Source of the DNA: Burkholderiaceae bacterium
GTDB lineage: Bacteria > Pseudomonadota > Gammaproteobacteria > Burkholderiales > Burkholderiaceae_E
Assembly: GCA_024711155.1 (NCBI GenBank)
Contig: JANJTK010000193.1
Location: forward strand, 1 to 36,521
DNA: 36,521 nt
Direction: 5' to 3'
A model generated the notes under the pieces. That model was not told the origin of the DNA. It saw only the letters and a list, made by a program, of their open reading frames with translations, and made no database searches. A program made the translations under genes and the position numbers. Position 1 is the stretch's first letter. Every line of letters begins with the position of its first letter. Shown piece after piece: positions 24,035 through 33,063 of this stretch.

Positions 24035-25249
24035 TCAGCGCGCCGAGTGGCCGGCGAGCTTGACCTCCACCTTCTCCGAAGCGTCGAGTCCCGCGTAGTA
24101 CTCGCGCAGCACGGCGAGCACCTCGGGGCGGCTGAACTCCGCCGGCACTTCCGATCCTTCGGAGAGCCACTTGCGAAGCTTGGTACCCGAGACGAGCAGC
24201 CGGTCGGCCTCGTCGTGCGGGCAGGTGCGGGCGGAAGCCATCCCGCCGCACTTGTAGCACCAGAAAGTCCAGTCGATCTTCATCGGCTGCGTCTGCAGCG
24301 CGTCCTTCGGGATCTGGTCGAACACGTGGTGCGCGTCGAAGGGGCCGTAGTAGCTGCCCACGCCGGCGTGGTCGCGCCCGACGATCTGGTGCGAGCAGCC
24401 GTAGTTCTGGCGAAACAGCGCGTGCAGCAGCGCCTCGCGCGGTCCGGCGTAGCGCATGTCGAGCGGATAGCCGGCCTGGACAATGGTCTTCTTCTGGAAG
24501 TAGCCGTCGACCAGCACCGAGATCGCGTGCGTGCGCACCTCGGCCGGAATGTCGCCGGGCTTGAGCGCGCCCAGCAGCGAGTGCACCAGCACGCCGTCGC
24601 TGACCTCGATCGCGACCTTCGCCAGGTATTCGTGCGAGCGGTGCATCGGATTTCGGGTCTGGAACGCCGCGACCTTCGACCAGCCGAGCGACTCGAACAA
24701 CGCGCGCGTCTGCGCCGGCGTCATGAAGAGCTCGCCGTACTTCTCGACGAAGCCGCCGGTCGACAGCACCTTGACCGGCCCGGCGAGGTTGAACCCGCCC
24801 TGCGCCATCACCATCTTCACGCCCGGATGCTCGGGATCGGTGGTGCGGAACACCGTTGCGCACTCGTGCGCCTTGTCGATGGCGTACTTCTCGGTGACCT
24901 TCATCGTCGCGAGCACCGAGCCGTCGTCGGGATCGGCCAGCGCGAGGTCGGCGCCGACCCCGATCGCCTGCGCGGCCCCGGCACTCGCCGACAGCGTGAT
25001 CGGGATCGGCCAGAACAGCCCGCTCGCCGTTCGCATGCCGTCGCATACGCCCTGCCAGTCGGCGTGCGTCATGAAGCCGTCGAGCGGCGTGAAGCCGCCG
25101 ATGCCCATCATGATCAGGTCGCCCTTCTCGCGCGAGCTCACCTCGAGCCGCGGCAGCGTGGCGGCGCGCGCGAGTTCGGCAGCGCGCGCTTCGCCTTCGA
25201 GCAGCAGCGGCCGCAGCCCGCCGCCTCCGTGCGGATCAACCAGCGCCAT
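24035..25249 (-). CDS. sat: Sat, ATP sulfurylase (dissimilatory type)
   Basis: In this direction Sat converts APS and pyrophosphate to ATP and sulfate, giving substrate-level ATP. The 404-aa product has the active-site motifs [12 protein letters not shown] and [13 protein letters not shown], and the zinc-binding CYKCGG with CPHDE typical of the dissimilatory, prokaryotic homo-oligomeric enzyme. ATG at 25249 ([10 protein letters not shown]) has GGAGGAG eight bases upstream; 25270 in the ORF track is an extension. It is 80 bases after soeC, where I see no convincing terminator, so it may be read from the soe promoter. A TACCC half-site lies at 25291-25295. Confidence 0.96.
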   Translation of the reverse strand: MALVDPHGGGGLRPLLLEGEARAAELARAATLPRLEVSSREKGDLIMMGIGGFTPLDGFMTHADWQGVCDGMRTASGLFWPIPITLSASAGAAQAIGVGADLALADPDDGSVLATMKVTEKYAIDKAHECATVFRTTDPEHPGVKMVMAQGGFNLAGPVKVLSTGGFVEKYGELFMTPAQTRALFESLGWSKVAAFQTRNPMHRSHEYLAKVAIEVSDGVLVHSLLGALKPGDIPAEVRTHAISVLVDGYFQKKTIVQAGYPLDMRYAGPREALLHALFRQNYGCSHQIVGRDHAGVGSYYGPFDAHHVFDQIPKDALQTQPMKIDWTFWCYKCGGMASARTCPHDEADRLLVSGTKLRKWLSEGSEVPAEFSRPEVLAVLREYYAGLDASEKVEVKLAGHSAR

Positions 25250-25329
25250 GTCCCGTTCTCCTCCCTGCATTCATCGTTTTTCCTTCAACATACCCGAAGC
25301 GCGCCGCGAGTCCTTGACCCGGCTCACGA

Positions 25330-26328
25330 TCACGCGACCGCCGAGTAATAGAGGTTCTGCGGATGGTTCGCCTCGGCAAAGAAGAACCACCGCTCGGCGA
25401 CCAGGCCCGCCATCTGCACCGCGAACGCCAGCGCCAGCAGCGGCGTCGACGGCGCGGCCATCGCCGCCGCGAGCAGCGCCGCCGGCAGCACGAAAGCCGC
25501 CGCCAGGAAAGCCCACTTGACCCAGCGCAGCGTGCCTGGCGGGCGGCCGTGGAAGAACTCGTGCGTGTTGAACGAGCCGGCCTGGAATCCCATCGAGGTC
25601 TGCACGATGCGCGGATGGCGGATGCCGATCGCCGTCTGCAGCGTCGACTTCGGCTTCAGGCGCGCGTTGCGCGCGAGCGACGCGCCGCGGCTGGCCAGCC
25701 CGAGCAGCGTGAACGCCAGCGCGACCGCGGTCAGCAGCCCCGTCAGGTCGGGCGCCGCCCGGCTCGCGAGCGCTGCCGCGAGCGTGAACCCGGACGCGCA
25801 TCCGAGCAGCGTGAAGTTCAGCAGCGTGAGCGGGCTGTGCCATTCGCGCAGGAACGGCAGGCACGCGTAGATCATCGCGGTGCAGACGAACAGCGCCAGC
25901 GCGAGCAGCGCCCCGAGCAGCCCGATCACGGTCGCCGGGCCGATCGCGGCGGCCGGGCCGATGGCGCCGCTGCCGGGCGCTGCCGAGGCCGTCGGCGGCC
26001 AGCCGAGCCATTGCGCCACGCCCCAGGCGAACACGGCGCCCATGAACGCCGGGAGCACGATCACCTCGCGCGACAGCCACGAGGTGCGCCACTGCGCGAT
26101 CGCGCGCCAGGCGCGCTCCGGGCGGCCGAGGTGGAAGAACGACGCGACGAGGCCGGCGCCGCACAGCACCAGCGCGATCGCGCTGCCGGCGACGTCGAAC
26201 CCCGCATCCGGCCGCGGCGCGACCAGTCCCGACAGCGCGAGCACCTGCGCCACGAAGAGCGCCAGGAACAGGCCCTGCCCGGCACCGGTCAGCGTCGTCA
26301 GCAGGATCACCGAAGCTTCGGGTCGCAC
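25330..26328 (-). CDS. soeC: SoeC, DmsC/NrfD-like membrane anchor of sulfite dehydrogenase
   Basis: The 332-aa product has about eight hydrophobic helices and the DmsC-type feature FFHLGRPERAWRAIAQWRTSWLSREV early on, with LREWHSPLTLLNF later. It anchors SoeAB to the inner membrane and should pass electrons from sulfite to quinone. The start is GTG at 26328 with GGAG eight bases upstream, 14 bases after the soeB stop. A long hydrophilic insert (STLQTAIGIRHPRIVQTSMGFQAGSFN) separates the last two helices. Confidence 0.88.
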   Translation of the reverse strand: MRPEASVILLTTLTGAGQGLFLALFVAQVLALSGLVAPRPDAGFDVAGSAIALVLCGAGLVASFFHLGRPERAWRAIAQWRTSWLSREVIVLPAFMGAVFAWGVAQWLGWPPTASAAPGSGAIGPAAAIGPATVIGLLGALLALALFVCTAMIYACLPFLREWHSPLTLLNFTLLGCASGFTLAAALASRAAPDLTGLLTAVALAFTLLGLASRGASLARNARLKPKSTLQTAIGIRHPRIVQTSMGFQAGSFNTHEFFHGRPPGTLRWVKWAFLAAAFVLPAALLAAAMAAPSTPLLALAFAVQMAGLVAERWFFFAEANHPQNLYYSAVA

Positions 26329-26341
26329 GCGTCGTCTCCGC

Positions 26342-27073
26342 TCACCAGGACGTGACGTCGTCGAGCGCCGGATCCGCGCGCGACGGCCGCGGCAGCAGGC
26401 CGTCGACCTTCAGCGGGTTGTCGGCGCGCTCGAGTTCGTCCGGATGCACGCGCAGCGCGGTGCGCCGGCGCGGCAGGTAATGGTTCGACGGCCGGGTGCC
26501 CCACTCGGGCATCAGCGCGTAGCCGGCGTGGTCGCGGATCGCCTGCGAAACCACCGAATCGGGGTCGTGGATGTCGCCGAACAGCCGGGCGCTGGTCGGG
26601 CAGGCGAGCACGCAGGCCGGCTTGCGCTCGGCCTCCGGGCGCGTCGTGTCGTAGATGCGGTCGACGCACAGCGTGCACTTGGTCATCACCTTGCGCGGCG
26701 GGTCGATCTCGCGGGCGCCGTACGGGCAGGCCCACGAGCAGTACTTGCAGCCGATGCACTTGTCGTAGTCGACCAGCACGATGCCGTCGGCGGCGCGCTT
26801 GTAACTCGCGCCGGTCGGGCACACCGGGACGCACGGCGGGTCCTCGCAGTGCAGGCAGGACTTCGGAAAGTGAACCGTCTGCGTGTCCGGGAACTCGCCG
26901 ACCTCGAAGGTCTGGACCCGGTTGAAGAACGCGCCGCCCGGGTCCGCGTCGTAGGGATTGACGTCTGCCAGCGGACCGGCCGCGCCCGACGTGTTCCACT
27001 GCTTGCAGCTCGTCACGCACGCGTGGCAGCCGACGCAGACGTTGAGGTCGATGACCAGCGCGAGTTGGGTCAC
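26342..27073 (-). CDS. soeB: SoeB, four-cluster ferredoxin subunit
   Basis: The 243-aa product carries four [4Fe-4S] motifs in the DmsB order: CVGCHACVTSCKQWN, CLHCEDPPCVPVCPTGASY, CIGCKYCSWACPYGARE, and CTLCVDR with ACVLACPTSA. They wire SoeA to the membrane anchor. There is no signal peptide, so the complex faces the cytoplasm. GTG at 27073 overlaps the soeA stop (GTGA); the 409-aa ORF is a fused shadow. Confidence 0.92.
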   Translation of the reverse strand: MTQLALVIDLNVCVGCHACVTSCKQWNTSGAAGPLADVNPYDADPGGAFFNRVQTFEVGEFPDTQTVHFPKSCLHCEDPPCVPVCPTGASYKRAADGIVLVDYDKCIGCKYCSWACPYGAREIDPPRKVMTKCTLCVDRIYDTTRPEAERKPACVLACPTSARLFGDIHDPDSVVSQAIRDHAGYALMPEWGTRPSNHYLPRRRTALRVHPDELERADNPLKVDGLLPRPSRADPALDDVTSW

Positions 27074-29982
27074 CGCCGGCTCCCCGTGCCCGCGAACCAG
27101 GCCTGCATGCGCGGCCGCCGTGCGGCGCGCGTGCCGGGGGCGGGCGGCACCGGCTCGAACTGCGGCGACGTCTGCGCCGGCTCGGCGTCGTCGGCGCGAT
27201 AGATGCGCACCCTGACGTCGTACCAGGCGGCCTGGCCGGTGACCGGATCGGAGTTCGACACCGGGCCCTCGCCGCCGGCGCCCGGCAGTTCCTCCGAAAT
27301 CAGGTGGTTCAGCAGGAAGCCGCGCCGCGACTCGTTGGCGTCGGGCGCGAGGCCCCAGGCGCCCGAGGCCTTGCCGATCGCGTTCCAGGTCCAGACGGTG
27401 CCGGGCTCGACGGCCTCGGAATAGCCGGCCCGGCAGCGCACCCGACCCCACTGCGATTCGACCCACATCCAGCCGCCGTCCTCGATGCCGTGCGCGCGCG
27501 CGACCCGCGGGTTCACGTAAAGCACGTTCTCGGTGTGAATCTGCCGCAGCCACGCGTTCTGCGAATCCCACGAGTGGTACATCGCCATCGGCCGCTGCGT
27601 GACCGCGGCGAGCGGGTAGCGCGCGCGGTCGGTGCGCTGCGCCTCGAGCGGCTCGTAGTGGAAGGGCAGCGGATCGAAGAATTCATCGATGCGCCGCCGC
27701 AGCCGCTCGGGCGGCTTGCGCGACGCGCCCTTGCCGCGCGCGGCCAGGCGGAAGCGCTGCAGCACTTCCGAGTACAAGTGGACGAGGATCGGCTCGGCGT
27801 AGCGCGTGATGCGGTTGCGCTGCGACCACTCGAGGTAGCCCTTGTTCCAGTTGCGCATGTACTGGTACGACGGCGGCAGCTTGTAGTGGTAGACGCAGTC
27901 GTTCTGCGCGTACATCTCCCACTGGCGCGGATTGGGTTCGCCGCGCATGAACTTCTCTCCGCCCTTGCCGCGCCACCCCGCCAGGAACCCGATGCCCGAG
28001 CCCGGCTCGGTCTCGTAGTTGACGATGAAATCCGGGTAGTCGCGAAACTTGCGGCTGCCGTCGCGGCGCACGAAGGCCGGCAGCTTCAGGCGGCTGCCCA
28101 GCTCGATCAGCACTTCCTGGAACGGCTTGCACTCCCCGGTCGGCGGCAGCACCGGAATGCGCACCGAATCGACCGGGCCGTCGAACTCCGAGATCGGGCG
28201 ATCGAGCATCGACATCACGTCGTGGCGCTCGAGGTAGGTGGTGTCGGGCAGCACCAGGTCGGCGAACGCCGTGGTCTCGGACTGGAACGCGTCGGCCACG
28301 ACGATGAACGGAATCCGGTACTCGCCGTCCTCCCCGCGGTCGGTGAGCATCTGGCGCACGCTCGACGTGTTCATCGTCGAGTTCCACGCCATGTTCGCCA
28401 TGAACAGCATCAGCGTGTCGATCGGATACGGGTCGCCGCGCCACGCGTTGGTGATGACGTTGTGCATCAGCCCGTGCACCGACAGCGGGTACTCCCACGA
28501 GAACGCCTTGTCGATCCGGACCGGCTCGCCCGCCGCGTCGACGAACAGGTCGTCGGGCTCGGCGGGCCAGCCGAGCGCAAGTCCGTCGAGCGGGTGGCCA
28601 GGCTGCACCGCGAGCGGCGTGTTCGGCGACTTCGCGCACGGCGGAATCGGGCGCGGAAACGGCGCCTTGTGGCGGAAGCCGCCGGGGCGGTCGATCGTGC
28701 CCAGCAGCGACATCAGGATCGCCAGCGCGCGAATCGTGTGGAAGCCGTTCGAGTGCGCAGCGAGGCCGCGCATCGCGTGGAACGCCACCGGATTGCCGGT
28801 GACGGTGTCGTGTTCCTTGCCCCACGCGTCGGTCCACGCGATCGGCAGTTCGATGCGCTGGTCGCGCGCCGTGATGCCCATCTCGTGCGCGAGCCGGCGG
28901 ATGGTCGCGGCCGGAATGCCGGTGATGCCTGCCGCCCACTCCGGTGTGTAAGCCTCCACGCGCTCGCGCAGCAGCTGGAACGCGGGCTTGACCGGCGTGC
29001 CGTCGGGCAGCCTGAACTCGCCCAGCAGGTACGGATCGGCGCCCTCGGAATGCGTGACCACCGGGCGGTCGGTGACCCGGTCCCACCACAGCTTGTCCTG
29101 CGGGTCGTAGCAGTCTTCCTCGACCGGCACTTCGGTGCGCGCGAACAGGCCGAAACCGTCGTGCGACTCGTCCACGTCGACCAGCTGCCCGGCGTTGCTG
29201 TGTCGCACCAGGAAGTCGCGGTCGTACAGGCCGAGCGAGATGATCTCGTGGATCAGCGCGAGCAGCAGCGCGCCGTCGGTTCCGGGACGGATCGGCACCC
29301 ACTCGTCGGCGATGGCCGAGTAGCCGGTGCGCACCGGGTTGATCGAGATGAAGCGGCCGCCGGCGCGCTTGAACTTCGAGATCGCGATCTTCAGCGGATT
29401 CGAGTGGTGGTCCTCGGCGGTGCCGATCATCACGAACAACCGCGCGCGCTCGAGGTCGGGGCCGCCGAATTCCCAGAACGAGCCGCCGATCGTGTAGATC
29501 ATGCCGGCGGCCATGTTGACCGAGCAGAAGCCGCCGTGCGCGGCGTAGTTCGGCGTGCCGAACTGGCGCGCGAACAGGCCGGTGAGCGCCTGCATCTGGT
29601 CGCGCCCGGTGAAGAGCGCGAACTTCTTCGGATCGGCGGCGCGGATGCGCGCGAGGCGCTCCTCCAGCAGCGCGAACGCCTGCTCCCACGAGATCTCGTC
29701 GAACTGCCCGCTGCCGCGCTCGGCGCCGGGCTTGCGCAGCAGCGGCCTGGTCAGTCGCGCCGGCGAATACTGCTTCATGATGCCCGACGAGCCCTTGGCG
29801 CAGATCACGCCCTGGTTCAGCGGGTGCTCCGGATTGCCCTCGATGTAGCGCACCTCGCCGTTGCGCAGGTGCACCCGGATGCCGCATCGGCAGGCGCACA
29901 TGTAGCAGGTGGTGGTGCGGATCTCCGTGCCGGCGTCCGGCAGCGGCGCGCGGGCGGGATCGTGAATCGGCTCTGGTGGCAT
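27070..29982 (-). CDS. soeA: SoeA, molybdopterin sulfite dehydrogenase catalytic subunit
   Basis: SoeA oxidises sulfite to sulfate in the cytoplasm. The 970-aa product has an N-terminal [4Fe-4S] motif (CYMCACRCGIRVHLRNGEVRYIEGN, closing with GVICAKG) and the PsrA/DmsA-type molybdopterin domains. The Cys in GGFCSVNMAAG is the candidate Mo ligand. NPVRTGYSAIADEWVPIRPGTDGAL is typical of bis-MGD binding. No Tat signal precedes it, which separates SoeA from periplasmic PsrA/PhsA enzymes. Polysulfide or thiosulfate reductase is the alternative, but the neighbours (soeBC, apr, sat) support sulfite oxidation. ATG at 29982. First gene of the minus-strand operon. Confidence 0.88.
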   Translation of the reverse strand: MPPEPIHDPARAPLPDAGTEIRTTTCYMCACRCGIRVHLRNGEVRYIEGNPEHPLNQGVICAKGSSGIMKQYSPARLTRPLLRKPGAERGSGQFDEISWEQAFALLEERLARIRAADPKKFALFTGRDQMQALTGLFARQFGTPNYAAHGGFCSVNMAAGMIYTIGGSFWEFGGPDLERARLFVMIGTAEDHHSNPLKIAISKFKRAGGRFISINPVRTGYSAIADEWVPIRPGTDGALLLALIHEIISLGLYDRDFLVRHSNAGQLVDVDESHDGFGLFARTEVPVEEDCYDPQDKLWWDRVTDRPVVTHSEGADPYLLGEFRLPDGTPVKPAFQLLRERVEAYTPEWAAGITGIPAATIRRLAHEMGITARDQRIELPIAWTDAWGKEHDTVTGNPVAFHAMRGLAAHSNGFHTIRALAILMSLLGTIDRPGGFRHKAPFPRPIPPCAKSPNTPLAVQPGHPLDGLALGWPAEPDDLFVDAAGEPVRIDKAFSWEYPLSVHGLMHNVITNAWRGDPYPIDTLMLFMANMAWNSTMNTSSVRQMLTDRGEDGEYRIPFIVVADAFQSETTAFADLVLPDTTYLERHDVMSMLDRPISEFDGPVDSVRIPVLPPTGECKPFQEVLIELGSRLKLPAFVRRDGSRKFRDYPDFIVNYETEPGSGIGFLAGWRGKGGEKFMRGEPNPRQWEMYAQNDCVYHYKLPPSYQYMRNWNKGYLEWSQRNRITRYAEPILVHLYSEVLQRFRLAARGKGASRKPPERLRRRIDEFFDPLPFHYEPLEAQRTDRARYPLAAVTQRPMAMYHSWDSQNAWLRQIHTENVLYVNPRVARAHGIEDGGWMWVESQWGRVRCRAGYSEAVEPGTVWTWNAIGKASGAWGLAPDANESRRGFLLNHLISEELPGAGGEGPVSNSDPVTGQAAWYDVRVRIYRADDAEPAQTSPQFEPVPPAPGTRAARRPRMQAWFAGTGSRR

Positions 29983-30201
29983 CTGGGCTGGAGTGGGCCT
30001 GCGGCTCCGGTGCGGCGCACGGGACGTCTCCCTGTGCCCGGCAGGCGTTGCGATCGGCTCGATCGATCCGTCTGCGAGGCAGTGTAGGCGAACGCTGTCG
30101 ACGCCTCCATAAGCATTCCGGGGAGGGGTTCATTATTCCTTTGGGGGATCGGCGTGTAAGATCGTGTCGGGGGGTCCCGGGAGGGGGCCTGTGGAGCAGC
30201 A
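29983..30201. promoter_or_regulatory. Divergent intergenic region between soe operon and NarXL-like genes
   Basis: The 219-bp region should hold both promoters. A direct repeat of ATTCC followed by a G-run occurs at 30115 and 30135, exactly 20 bases (about two helical turns) apart. TAAGAT at about 30157 could be a -10 for the plus-strand genes. I see no clear NarL, FNR or TACCC-type dyad. Confidence 0.3.
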
Positions 30202-31524
30202 ATGGGTGTCACCGAACCCGGAACGATCGATCGGGCGCAGCCGCCGGCGCAGGCGGCCGGCGCGCGTCCGCGCGAGCACGGCGCGCCCCCGCGCGAGACG
30301 GTCGTGCGCATCGTTCCGGAGACCGACGGGTCGGCCGCCGGCACGCTGACGGCGGTGCAGGCCGGCGGGCTCGCGGGGGCGCCGCAATCGACCCTCGACG
30401 CTTTCCTTGTCACCGTAGTCAGGCTGGCCGGCGCGCGCGGCGGCGCCGTGCGGGCGCTGACGCCCGAGGGCGACCGGCTGCGGCTGGTGGCGGCGTGGGG
30501 GCTGCCCGACGACGTCTGCGCGCGCGAGGCGCTGATCGGCCCCTGCGGCGTCTGCGGCGACGCGTTGAGCGGCGGCAACGTTCGCGTCGCCGACGATCCG
30601 GCGCGTTGCGGGAAGCTCGCCGTCGACAGTTTCTTCGAGAAGGTCTGCACCGGCACGGTCGCAGTGCCGCTCGAATACAAGGGGCAGTCGGTCGGCGTGT
30701 TCACGCTGTTCTTCGACGGCGTGCACGCGCTGCGCGGCGAGGTGATCCACCTGCTGCGCCCGGTCGGGCAGCTGTTCGGGCTGGCGCTGGAAAACGCGCG
30801 CCTCGAGCAGGAGAACCTGCAGGCGAGCCTGACGCACGAGCGCCAGACGATGGCTGCCGAACTTCACGACTCGCTGGCGCAGTCGCTGACCTTCGTGCGC
30901 ATGCGCATGCCGCTGCTGCAGGACGCGATCGGCCAGGGTGACGCGGCGCGCGCGCTCCGTTATTGCGGCGACGTCAACGACGAGCTCGGCAGCGCCAACC
31001 GGCGCATGCGCGAGCTGATCACGCATTTCCGCGCCGGCATGGACGCGCAGGGCCTGCAACGCGCGCTCGAGCAGGCGGCCGACACCTTCTACGAGCGCAC
31101 CGGCATCGCGCTCGACTTCGACTGCCGGGTGCCGCAGCTGCGGCTGGCGGCCGAAGTGGAGGTGCAGGTGTTCCACATCCTGCAGGAGGCGCTCGCCAAC
31201 GTGCGACGCCACTCGGGGGCAGCACGGGCGCTCCTGACCGTCGAACGCGACGGCTCGGAGCTGGTCTTCACGGTGGTCGACGACGGACGCGGCTTGCCGC
31301 CTGCGACGGGTGGCCGTGCAGGCGCCGGCCGCGCCAGTTTCGGCCTCGACATCATGCGCGAGCGCGCCGAGGCGATCGGAGCGCGAATCCGCTTCGACAA
31401 CGCCCCCGGCGCGGGTGCGCGCGTGGTGCTGCGCGTCGCGGCCGGCGAGCGTGGCGGGGCGGCGGGCCGCACGGCAACGGCGGGCAGCGCGACGACCGGA
31501 CCGGCGGAGGCGCGGCATGACTGA
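30202..31524 (+). CDS. NarX-like soluble sensor histidine kinase with Cys-rich GAF domain
   Basis: The 440-aa product has no membrane segment. A GAF domain (about 65-205) carries five cysteines: DDVCA, GPCGVCGD, ARCGK and KVCTG. A coiled linker leads to a HisKA_3 domain with the phosphorylated His in AAELHDSLAQSLTF, and then a HATPase domain with EALANVRRHSGA and DDGRGLP. This is the NarX/NreB class. The Cys cluster may bind an Fe-S cluster or sense redox; NarX proteins also have Cys in this region. ATG at 30202 has GGAG seven bases upstream. It overlaps the response regulator by eight bases. Confidence 0.88.
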   Translation: MGVTEPGTIDRAQPPAQAAGARPREHGAPPRETVVRIVPETDGSAAGTLTAVQAGGLAGAPQSTLDAFLVTVVRLAGARGGAVRALTPEGDRLRLVAAWGLPDDVCAREALIGPCGVCGDALSGGNVRVADDPARCGKLAVDSFFEKVCTGTVAVPLEYKGQSVGVFTLFFDGVHALRGEVIHLLRPVGQLFGLALENARLEQENLQASLTHERQTMAAELHDSLAQSLTFVRMRMPLLQDAIGQGDAARALRYCGDVNDELGSANRRMRELITHFRAGMDAQGLQRALEQAADTFYERTGIALDFDCRVPQLRLAAEVEVQVFHILQEALANVRRHSGAARALLTVERDGSELVFTVVDDGRGLPPATGGRAGAGRASFGLDIMRERAEAIGARIRFDNAPGAGARVVLRVAAGERGGAAGRTATAGSATTGPAEARHD

Positions 31525-32221
31525 ACCGCTGCGCGTCGCGCTGATCGACGACCACGGGCTGTGCCGGCGCGGCCTCGGCGAGCTGCTCGAGGTGCGCGCC
31601 GGGATGAAGGTGGTCGCGACCACCGGGAACCCCGAGGAAGGGGTCGAGCTGATCGCGGCGCACCAGCCCGACCTGGCGGTGATCGACCTGCGGATGCCCC
31701 AGCTCGACGGGCTGCGGCTGCTGCGCGCGCTGCGCGACGCGGGATCGCAGGTGCCGGTGGTGATCCTCACCATGAGCGACTCGCGCGAGGACCTGTCGGC
31801 GGCGCTGCGCATGGGCGCGCGCGGCTACCTGCTGAAGGACATGGACCCGCAGGACGTCATCGACGCGATCGGACGCGCCGCGCGCGGCGAACTCGTGGTG
31901 GCGCCGGCGATGGCGGCCAAGCTCGCGGGCCTGCTCGAGGAGGGGCCGCAGCGTTCCGGCGGCGGGGCGTCGCTCGACCAGCTCACCGCGCGCGAGCGCG
32001 AAATTCTCGCGCAGGTCGCGCGCGGGTTGAGCAACAAGGCGATCGCGCGCGCGCTCGGGATCAGCCACGACACCGTCAAGCTGCACGTCAGGCACATCCT
32101 GTCGAAGCTGGGCTTCTCGTCGCGCGTCGAGGCGGCGGTATTCGCGATCGAGAACCGGATCGGCGACGGCGAACGGCGGGCGGCGGACGGACCGACCGCG
32201 CGCCTCGTGCATTCGCGCTAG
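31517..32221 (+). CDS. NarL/FixJ-type response regulator
   Basis: The 234-aa product has a receiver domain with the phospho-acceptor Asp in [13 protein letters not shown] and the Lys in YLLKDMDP. A GerE/LuxR-type HTH follows ([39 protein letters not shown]). The order and close resemblance to NarL suggest binding to TACYYMT-like heptamers. It is the partner of the preceding kinase (8-base overlap). Its stop codon is shared with the convergent cobA stop in the palindrome CTAG (32218-32221), so the two genes overlap by four bases. It might control soe, qmo or tus genes; this is untested. Confidence 0.92.
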   Translation: MTEPLRVALIDDHGLCRRGLGELLEVRAGMKVVATTGNPEEGVELIAAHQPDLAVIDLRMPQLDGLRLLRALRDAGSQVPVVILTMSDSREDLSAALRMGARGYLLKDMDPQDVIDAIGRAARGELVVAPAMAAKLAGLLEEGPQRSGGGASLDQLTAREREILAQVARGLSNKAIARALGISHDTVKLHVRHILSKLGFSSRVEAAVFAIENRIGDGERRAADGPTARLVHSR

Positions 32222-33063
32222 GAATCCGCCGGATCCGGGGTTCCTGCAGGCGCTCCGGCCGGCGCCCGGCCGGCCTGCTCGAACCACGCGAGCTTCTCGC
32301 GCAGCCGCACCACGTCGCCGACGATGATCAGCGTCGGCGGCGCGAGGCGCGCCTGCGCCGCGCGCTGCGCGAGCGTCTCGAGCGTTCCGGTGACGACGCG
32401 CTGGCCGGGCTGCGTGCCCTGCTGCACGATCGCGGCCGGCGTCGCGCCGGGCAGGCCGTGCTCGACGAGTTTCGCGCACAGCTCGGGCAGGCCCTGGAAG
32501 CCCATGTAGCACACCAGCGTCTGCCCCGGCCGCGCGAGCGCGGGCCAGTCGAGGTTCATGGTGCCGTCGCGCAGGTGGCCGGTCACGAGCAGGCACGAGT
32601 GCGCGTAGTCGCGATGCGTCAGCGGGATGCCTGCGTAGGCCGCCACGCCGGCCGCGGCGGTCACGCCGGGCACGACCTGGAAGCGGATGCCGTGCGCCGA
32701 CAGCGTCTCGATCTCCTCGCCGCCGCGGCCGAAGATGAACGGGTCTCCGCCCTTGAGCCGCACCACGCGGTGGCCGGCGCGCGCGAGATCGACCATCAGC
32801 TCGTTGATCGCCTCCTGGCGCATCGTGTGGCGGCTGCGCTCCTTGCCGACGTAGATCCGCTGCGCGGCGTCGCCGAGCAACGCCATGATCGCGGGCGACA
32901 CCAGGTTGTCGTACAGGATCACGTCGGCCTGCTGCATCAGGCGCAGCGCGCGCACCGTCAGCAGTTCGGGGTCGCCGGGGCCGGTGCCGACCAGCGCCAC
33001 TTCGCCCGCGGCCAGCGGCGCCGCCGGCGGGGGTAGCGGCAGATCTTCGGGCAGGGAGCTCAT
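32218..33063 (-). CDS. cobA: CobA, uroporphyrinogen-III C-methyltransferase
   Basis: SUMT makes precorrin-2 using SAM, the first committed step to siroheme and cobalamin. The 281-aa product shows the signature [19 protein letters not shown], the [16 protein letters not shown] segment, [21 protein letters not shown] and the VTGHLRDGT motif. There is no CysG oxidase/ferrochelatase domain, so the later siroheme steps are encoded elsewhere. ATG at 33063 overlaps the dsrN stop (ATGA). As the last gene of the dsr set, it likely boosts siroheme supply for DsrAB. Confidence 0.94.
   Translation of the reverse strand: MSSLPEDLPLPPPAAPLAAGEVALVGTGPGDPELLTVRALRLMQQADVILYDNLVSPAIMALLGDAAQRIYVGKERSRHTMRQEAINELMVDLARAGHRVVRLKGGDPFIFGRGGEEIETLSAHGIRFQVVPGVTAAAGVAAYAGIPLTHRDYAHSCLLVTGHLRDGTMNLDWPALARPGQTLVCYMGFQGLPELCAKLVEHGLPGATPAAIVQQGTQPGQRVVTGTLETLAQRAAQARLAPPTLIIVGDVVRLREKLAWFEQAGRAPAGAPAGTPDPADS

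Noticed and set aside
25287-25315. Promoter for sat with TATGTT as -10
   Set aside because: No acceptable -35 at 16-18 bases; sat can be read from the soe transcript.
21437-25348. 1303-aa open frame on the plus strand
   Set aside because: It is antisense to sat, aprB and aprA; long open frames on the opposite strand are a by-product of GC-rich codon use. Its sequence is low-complexity Arg/Ala/Val/His-rich with no domain.
27304-30087. 927-aa open frame on the plus strand
   Set aside because: Antisense to soeA, which has clear motifs and a proper start; the frame shows only the biased Arg/Val/His composition of a shadow.
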